A stretch of DNA of 64,000 nucleotides from Beta vulgaris subsp. vulgaris (Eukaryota > Streptophyta > Magnoliopsida > Caryophyllales > Amaranthaceae): contig NC_079205.1 of assembly GCF_026745355.1 (NCBI RefSeq), positions 47,842,027-47,906,026 on the forward strand, read 5' to 3'. The notes below the pieces were generated by a model. The model worked only from the letters and a program-made list of their open reading frames with translations. It did no database searches and was not told the DNA's origin. The position numbers and the translations under genes are program-made. How positions within the stretch are numbered: the first letter of the stretch is position 1; the number at the start of each line of letters is the position of its first letter. This document shows positions 57,189 to 64,000 of this stretch, piece after piece.

Positions 57189-58629
57189 ATGTTCACAAGG
57201 CGACGAAAATCTACAACGGGCTCACAACCACCACCACCACCGGAAATTCCCCGAGATGAGACCTTCCCAGAAGTCATCTTCTCCCCGGAAGTCATCTTCT
57301 CCACGGAGGAACAAAGGGAACGATTTCAGCGCCTCAAGGGGCGCGAGGTAAGTCCTACCACGTTCCTTGATATTGAATTTTTGGATAAATTGGGAATTAA
57401 TAATGAATTCAAAGATTTTATGAAAATAATTGGTATGGAATCCCTTTATCCTGTTCATGTCAATACCTATCCAGTGCTTGTGTATGAATTCTATAGTAGC
57501 TTGAATGTGACCCACCCTCGCTCAGGACCAATTTTGCATGTTTCCTATAGGCTTTTAAATAGGGACTTCACCTCCCCTCCTGGAGTTTGCTCGCATACTC
57601 CGTGTCCTTAACCGGGGGGAGATTGGGCATCCCCCTGATTATCATCACAGGGACATTTACTATGCCATAACTGGGGACGAAACTGATTTTACCTTGCAAC
57701 ACTGTCATGCTAGGTACATACACCAACCCATCTTCAAAATTTGGGTTTGTTTCATGTCAAATACCTTATTTGGGAGGGTTGAAGGGCAGCTCATTCCAGG
57801 GGATGAGCTTTATCTCATAGGTAGCTACATGTATCAGGGAACTCCCCGCCATTTCCACTACAACATCCCTCACCATGTTGCGCTCCAAATGGAGCATATT
57901 GCCACCACATACCCTAAGCGGCGCGCCGATGGGACGTTCTCCTCCGTCCATCGTGAACGGGGGGCTAGTCACCTTTTTGCTAGGGCCATTCCAGACTTTG
58001 ACGAGACTCGTTACAGCCAGCCTTAGGCCCTACCCTATTGGACTATGCCTATCTCACTCGCCTGCATTGGTTAGAACGGGGTGGGGACACATACAAGTGG
58101 CAAATTAACGGAATGCGTTCCATTGACCTGCCCAACCCTTTGGCCAAAATAAAACCTGGCCAACCTCACTATCACCTTCCCATTGCAGGTTCTGACTTTC
58201 CCACCCCTCGCCCCCAGATCCCTGAGCCTACCTATTACGTCGTCCCCATGTTGAGGTATCCCCTCATCTTCTGATGCTCCCCCTCCCCTATATTCTACTG
58301 CTCCTCCTTCCTTTGATTTTCAGGAGATGATGACCCTGCTTCAGCGCATGGATACTGGCATTACAGCCAATACAGCGGCCATCCAGGGCCTCAGCCAACA
58401 GGTTGATGCCAATGGTGTTCTTCTACAGAATCTTAGTCAGCGGGTCGATACACTAGCCAACGATCAGCACTTGGCTTTGTACTCGATGTACGACGAGAAC
58501 TGCCGTTCGCATCGCATTGCTGAGCATGATGCACATCCCTCTTGGTATACCTGGAACCCGAGCTACAGTCAGCCCGGCAATGAGGTGGATGGAGATGAGG
58601 CTAGTGAGGACGTGCACATGGATGACTGA
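57189..58629 (+). pseudogene. ATHILA ORF-1-like gene downstream of pol
   Basis: Starts MFTRRRKSTTGSQPPPPPE. TEEQRERFQRLKGREVSPTT and LDIEFLDKLGI fit the ATHILA ORF-1 family as I know it. After a one-base shift near 57,580 it continues DYHHRDIYYAITGDETDF, then LIGSYMYQGTPRHFHYNIPH, a second break near 58,025, and a C-terminal coiled coil (GLSQQVDANGVLLQNLSQRV) with an acidic end (EVDGDEASEDVHMDD). This is the position of the env-like or extra ORF of Athila elements. Its function is unknown. At least two breaks make it dead. Confidence 0.72.
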
Positions 58630-60198
58630 TATCCATGTCTTTCCTTCCTCTTGTTGCAATGAGGTCATTGCCACATTCAGCTTGGGGGAGGATTTCTGTA
58701 AGTATCACTCTCACTATTATTGCTTTTTAGGTAGGTTAGTGCTAATGTGTTCTTAGGCTAGTTAAGTTAGTTAATTAATTAACTTTTTCTTTTCATAAAA
58801 AAAAAAAAAAAACAACAAAAAAATGAAATATTGCTGAAAAAAATACCAAAAATACGAGTTGAACATGAATAGTCTAATTGGTTCCCTGTGCCCCAAACCT
58901 TGCCTTGAAAAAGGATTTAACTCATTATACTGGATAGTCAGGCATTCGTGATTGGGATGTTGTGATGTGATCTTTGATTGCCTTGGTCTTGAGCAGATTT
59001 TGATGATAAAACACCTACTTTAACTGCATGCTTGAACTGGTTACATTGTAAGGATTCATTCGAGCCTTCGGATGCATATTTATGTCCGAATTATCCTTGT
59101 GTGTTAGTTCTTCATATCATTCTTATCTTGACTTTGGCATTGTACTCGTTGATTTCTGATGACTTTGAACATTGTGCTGTGATAGAGGCGTTCAATTTTT
59201 TGATTTTGGCCTCGAAATTTTCTACAAAAGAATCATTTCCCTCCTAGCCCCGCTGAGCCTAATGAGTTTTTGGATCTATATCAAGCCACATTACATGCCT
59301 TGAGCCTTTTCAATGTTTATTGTCCCAAGCCTAGCTTGGGGGAGCATTTGTTAGGATAGAACTATGTTGTGTGGTTGATTTTCGGGTTGATTGAAAATAA
59401 CATGTTTATGTTGACATGAGGTGAAGTGAATAAGAGAAAAGAAAACAAAGAAAAAAATAGAAAATAACATATGAAAAGAATAAAGAAGTCACGAGTCATG
59501 AAAAGAGAGAAAAGTGTAAAAAATCAGAATAATACATTTTTTGCTGAAAACTATCAAGGGACAATTTGGTTGGTTCGAAAAATCTAAAGTTGGTCATTAT
59601 TTTGGGTATGTGATTGAGACCATGGAAGTTGTTTTTACCACACCAAGTTCTACTAGTGTTGATTGCTCCCCTTTTCTCGGCTTTTCCACCACATTCCCCA
59701 AATAATTCCCATACTTTTACCCGAGCCCCATTACAACCCTCAGAAAGACCTTTTGAGCACTTGTTTGAATGTTTATTGGAATGATACAGAGTCAATGTGC
59801 CAAAGTTAAGTTTAAGTTTGTTATTCGAGTCGACTTGAGTAGGATGAGCGATATTCACCTTTTCTAAACACATGAGAGTGTGAGAGGGAAGAGATATTAT
59901 GGTTGGGTTGGTGAGCGTTCGGGCACACTTTATGCTCGCCACAAAAATTGAGAGGAGTGACATCCTGGTGAGCCCCTTTTCAAGATGTGCAAGTTATGTA
60001 TGGCTGCTATTTCGGACAATCTGGTTAAGTGATTGGTAGTCAAAAGTGATCTGATTCAACTGAACTTGAACTTTGCCTGCTTGAAGGTCATTGAGGTCAA
60101 AATGTTTGAGTTTCGTATTTTGAGGGGTGAAGCAAATTCTATTCATATTCATGTTGTGCTTTGCTTAGGGACAAGCAAAGGTTTAGCTTGGGAGAGTT
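58630..60198. other. Athila 3' untranslated region
   Basis: No coding frame recognised. An A run lies at about 58,797-58,822. The region ends in a purine-rich CTTGGGAGAG before the 3' LTR at 60,199. The 155-codon minus-strand ORF at 59,496-59,963 shows no family motif. Confidence 0.6.
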
Positions 60199-60606
60199 TG
60201 ATGTTATGGTTTTATATAGAGTTTTCTCCCCTAATTATGTGCTAAAAGTTGTGATTATGGTGCTCTTAGGAGCCATTTGGTACTAACTCTCTCCATCTAG
60301 TTGTGGTTTGCTATTTTGTATTGAATTGTAGGTTTTAGAAGCTATTACCTACTTTACATGATTGCACAGTGGATTAGAGGGGTTAGATGCCGAGTTTCTG
60401 GATCCCGAGGATGATTTCCGGGACTTTGAGCAAAGTAAGAACAAGAAACGAAGATTAGATTGACCGGCCCGACAGGATCGGGCGGCCCAGCCCGATCGGG
60501 TGAGAAAACTGTTCTCATATTTCTGCTGCGGGCTCGATCGGGCATTTTATGCCCTGTCGTAATTCGGTCTTCGGCCCGATCGGGCGACCTGGCCCGACGT
60601 CAAAAA
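60199..60606 (+). repeat. Athila 3' LTR, truncated
   Basis: Aligns with the first 0.4 kb of the 5' LTR (44,203-44,590), then stops abruptly after GACGTC. Duplication sequence (60,613 onward) follows with only a few bases between. Confidence 0.9.
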
Positions 60607-60612
60607 ATATGT

Positions 60613-61584
60613 TCATCATCAGTTTCGCCCATCTTAGGGCAAGTTACAATTTTATGAAGTATTGAACACTAATTCATCTAATCTATTAGGTTTATTTTAT
60701 CAACAAGTATATGCTCATAATTTCCTTAAAATACTATGTAATAGTTGTTGATGATCAATAAAATATGTTTTTATTTCATGATTAAACCTTATTCATATTA
60801 AGATTAATTTTTCTTTATACATACCAAATTACGTATGTACATACATAATACCCATACATTAAACTTGAACGTTTAAAAAGTATGATGAATCGAAAAATTA
60901 AAATCTAGGCCCTAAGGTCTATATATATGTAGTCATCATGAGGACTACTATCAAATTGGTCAAGTTCTCTTCTAAATTTCTTGAAAAGTGATCTAAACAC
61001 TTAATGGTTAATCCTACGAGTTATTACTAAAGTGACCGTTATAGGAAAACCGACTATTTAAAGAAGTTTGTATTTAGAGATTTTATTCATTATTTCATCT
61101 CTACCTTACAAAATTAGAAAAGCTTTCCCAATTATCTTCCTCCCATTTTCATAAAAACTCAAAAAGATGGAATTCAACCATCATGAAAATGAAATAGGCG
61201 GTCTTGATGAAGATTTCTTCATTCATCATCAATCCTTGGATATTGTCCAAGAGGATAAGGAAGCTTTTAAAGAAACATAAACCCAACAATTGAACGCTCA
61301 CATGGCCAAGATTTTTGGAGATAATTCAACCATGGAGCCAGAAGATCCAACATTGGCAGAATCTAGCGCTACCAACGTTGGCGCTAGCATGAACTGGCCA
61401 AGACTACTAGGGAGTTCACAAGATGAACTTCTCTTAGTCTGTGATAAAATGGGGGAAAGAGGTATCTAATACCTTCAACTTTCCGAGACCCCAAACTCTT
61501 ACTTGGGCCTACGCCAAGAGATTGGTCCTAATATGCACCCAGACATCTGTCAAGGTCATAAGGATGGAGCCAGAGCAAGATGAT
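60613..61584. repeat. Direct duplication, right copy
   Basis: 972 bp matching 43,231-44,202. Past 61,584 this copy continues into the rest of the gene (CCCGAGGG), where the left copy is cut by the Athila LTR. Confidence 0.92.
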
Positions 61585-61888
61585 CCCGAGGGTATAGTAG
61601 TATATTTCAAGTGCGTATGCCAACTATGAGAACTCTGGGTCTCGGAGAACTTCTTCCCTTGGATGTATCTCGCCCTCTTGAACAGAAGATACGCCTGGGA
61701 TAATACTTATCACAGGATGATCTTCAAGGAAAAATTTAACTATGTACCTGGAGATGGTTACTATTTTGCCGTTATAAGGTACACGGCAGCATATGACATC
61801 GAAGATGAAGACTACCATGTCATGGTAGGACTTGTTTGTCGGGATCATCTCCAGAAGATTCCTATTAGGGCTTTTGCCTTTAATTAAA
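61167..61888 (+). pseudogene. F-box-like local family, copy 3
   Basis: Same start as copy 2 (MEFNHHENEIGGLDEDFF), with the shared TAA after FKET and the shared frameshift after DELLLVC. It then reads KEVSNTFNFPRPQTLTWAYA, VVYFKCVCQL, a stop, and ENFFPWMYLALLNRRYAWDN to the end GLVCRDHLQKIPIRAFAFN. It shows the full family length of roughly 240 codons. Broken at three points. Confidence 0.6.
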
Positions 61889-62176
61889 ATTGTAATATTT
61901 ATCTACAAATAGATGAATGTTAATTTTTACGAGAATTGCCTCTAAAAGCCATTTCCCAAATGTAATGCAAAATACTAATTATTAATAAAATAATTATGTT
62001 TTATGGCATTTAAAAATTACCATGTGTTATTTGATGCTTATTTTTCTCTAATATAACCGTCTTCTAATTAAGTGGTTAAGAAAATAAGTGGTTAAGAGTT
62101 TAGATCTTCATATATAAATATGTAGAAGGAAACAACATATGTCAAGGTCAGGAAACAACATATTTGAAGGTCAGTA

Positions 62177-62837
62177 ATGGATTTTACTCGACTATCAATG
62201 TTTCATCCAATATCTCCAACATATAAACCTTATCCCCATAAATGTTTAAACCATCATAAAGCATTGGATATTATGTCCGAAGATAAGAACAAATTCAAGA
62301 GAAAAGTCTATCAAATGGAACACTACTATTGCTAAGTATTTTGACAAACTTCCTATAATACAAAAGGATCCAAGATACGTAAATAAATCTAAGGCCTTTC
62401 AAATAGGGTCAGATTTAGACTTGATGCAAGCATGGATATTTTCAAAACTTGACATCAATGATCAAGTTACTTCCTTATTGGTGTGTAAATCTTGGGGAAA
62501 GGTTATCATGGAAGAAGCATGGCAACCAAACGTGCCTTGGAGATATCTAAAAAGGCTCTTTGTTAAAGGCAACACAAAGAGCATAAAGATCTCGCAAATA
62601 GCGCAAGGATCATCTTCAAGAGATATAGTACAATACACATGTACATGCCTAGTATGGCATAATCTCATGGTCCAAGGTTTAGATCCCTCTTGGATGTTGC
62701 GAAATCATCCTTTAGGACCGAATCTTGAACAAACTTTTCTAATGGATTTCACAATGGCTAGAAGAAAGAAGGAAGGAATGCATGATAGATTATTTTTCTC
62801 GACTAAATTCATCCACCCTAAGGAGAAATTTTGTTGA
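62177..62837 (+). pseudogene. F-box-like local family, copy 4
   Basis: Starts MDFTRLSMFHPISPTYKPYP. One frameshift near 62,312 moves to NTTIAKYFDKLPIIQKDP and then the 138-codon open frame MMQAWIFSKLDINDQVTSLL, VCKSWGKVIMEEAW (F-box-like) and VQYTCTCLVWHNL (the CxCxxW motif). It is the least damaged copy and the best template for the family. If the single shift is an assembly error or an intron it could be functional. Confidence 0.55.
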
Positions 62838-63889
62838 TCATCTTAGAATTACGGAGGAAGCAACTTTCAGAATGATTCTAAAACAAATTGGTTATGGCTA
62901 TTAAGCATACTTCTCTGCTAATAATTTGTGGGTTCTGAGTACATCACCTCAGAAATCAGGGGCGCAATTTGTTACTACCATTTTTACATCATAGCTAGCA
63001 TTTATTATGATTCATTGAATCAAGCCCTAAAGGGTTTAATGATCATGTAAATGAAGGCCCAGTTATGTCAAGAAGCCCATAAGAAATAGTCAACAAAAGT
63101 TAACAGACAACGATCCATCGAAGAAAGCCCAATTGTCAGCAATAATCAAGAGATAATGGTTAAAAGTCAAGCAACGCGATAGATGATGACATGGCTGGAA
63201 GTTAATCTGATTACAAAGGCATGCAAGAACATGGGTAATGGAACGTGATTATCATGGCGCCAGAAAATAGCAGTTGTGATTTGAATCATTATGATTCAAA
63301 TCACTTCCCTCCAAGGAGCAAGGAAGTTATACATGTCTTCGTAGTATAAAATACAAGAAGGAACATCAAAACAAGACAACAAACACATACACAACAAACG
63401 TGCAATTTACTTTCCTCTAGCGTAGCTTTACCTAGATTAGTCAACCCCCTTATGGGGTTATAGTTAGCCTCTAGCCTAGAATTAGAGCATGTATTGAGTT
63501 ACCAAGTTTGTTCAATCTTCAATTTAAGTCGAAATCCATGGAGGTATTCATCTTCATGTTTGTCCTTTAATTGTCCAACCTGGTCTATCTTTATGTGTGT
63601 TATATAATTTTTCTAGAAGTTTGTGATGTAAGTGGGAATATTCAGCTTTAATTAATAGATTAATAATTGCATTGATCATCTTATTTAATACACGTCGCCT
63701 GAATTTATTAGGCGTTATAGTTTTAATTACATTAGGCTATAACAAAGTACGTTAGCAAGGTTTTATCAAATTAAAACTGGTAACCCTCAGGTACTAAGAC
63801 TCCCGTGACATTTAGTATCTAACTATTAGGTGTGCATTGACTTGTTTGCAAAGTCATCCAACTGAATTTGCACCAACAAGAAGAAAATT
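62838..63889. other. Unassigned, possibly a decayed LTR
   Basis: A TG-type start (TGTTACTACC, 62,969), a TATA-like GTATAAAATACAAG (63,346) and a CA-type end (TTGCACCAACA, about 63,880) would fit an LTR, but no duplicate, primer site or target duplication is visible. No coding frame recognised. Confidence 0.3.
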
Positions 63890-63892
63890 TTA

Positions 63893-64000
63893 GGAAAAAT
63901 TGACAATAGAGGTCTGAACTTTGGGTGATAATTTTTGAAAGGTCTGAACTACTGATTAACCTGTGTAGGTCCCAACTTTAGGGGGTCTTAACTTTTAGCG
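63893..64000. mobile_element. Left end of a MULE-type element, cut by window edge
   Basis: GGAAAAATTGACAATAGAGG matches the start style of the MULE at 27,991 (GGAAAAATTGTCAG) and is followed by GGTCTGAACT repeats. The other end lies outside. Confidence 0.4.

Larger units (their letters stand above)
44203..60606 (+). mobile_element. Athila-type gypsy retrotransposon with truncated 3' LTR
   Basis: The 5' LTR starts TGATGTTATGG after ATGAT, the tRNA-Asp type primer site is at 50,729-50,746, and genes run gag, protease, reverse transcriptase, RNase H, integrase and then a downstream ATHILA ORF-1-like frame. The 3' LTR begins at 60,199 after a purine-rich GGGAGAG and is cut at about 60,606 after 0.4 kb. 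Every gene carries stops or frameshifts. The 5' LTR is enlarged by a 5,074-bp CACTA. The two LTR copies differ by about eight substitutions and an 18-bp indel over 0.4 kb. Confidence 0.92.

Noticed and set aside
59496..59963. 155-codon minus-strand ORF in the Athila 3' region
   Set aside because: No family motif, and it lies antisense in an element untranslated region; likely chance.

Overview
This window is nuclear DNA from a flowering plant, most likely a eudicot. It is AT-rich and intron-bearing, and it is packed with nested transposable elements: Ty1/copia, Athila-type Ty3/gypsy, CACTA, hAT, Mutator-like, Stowaway-like MITEs, Helitrons, an L1-type LINE and tRNA-derived SINEs. No bacterial, organellar or viral gene set is present. 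The SINE and Athila types would fit an amaranth/spinach-like lineage, but that is only a guess.

The strongest host gene is a five-exon GDSL esterase/lipase at 22,271-32,060 (+). It gives an open 388-residue protein with all catalytic blocks and an unusual lysine-rich C-terminal tail. Its four introns hold Helitrons, a SINE, a LINE, MULEs, MITEs and a hAT element, yet every exon junction keeps frame. A second likely host gene is a 114-codon ORF at 6,194-6,538 (-). Its product carries a KEN box and a D-box-like motif, and E2F-type sites lie upstream. A small local family of F-box-like genes, all frameshifted, occupies 42,666-44,202 and 61,167-62,837.

Layout. 1-2,104: 5' end of a minus-strand Athila-like element. 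2,297-8,870: gene remnant, MITEs, hAT elements and the KEN-box gene. 8,994-17,907: a complete minus-strand copia element with matching 5-bp target duplications, split by a gypsy solo LTR; its leader holds two small ORFs. 18,178-21,604: hAT, Helitron and LTR-like sequence. 22,125-32,060: GDSL gene. 32,655-36,442: MULE, gene-carrying MULE, and a copia 3' end with SINE and MITE insertions. 36,443-40,810: plant-mobile-domain pseudogene cut by a CACTA element. 42,666-62,837: F-box-like family with a 16.4-kb Athila element inserted in one copy. The Athila 5' LTR is itself split by a 5.1-kb CACTA that carries a host CRM-domain exon. The right edge starts another MULE.

The region records repeated insertion into insertions. 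Clear target duplications give a relative chronology: copia before its solo LTR, Athila before its CACTA, MITE before the hAT inside it, copia LTR before SINE and MITE. The most interesting points are the copia leader ORFs, the captured CRM exon, the GDSL tail, and the GC-rich palindromic motif clusters seen in three different gypsy LTRs.
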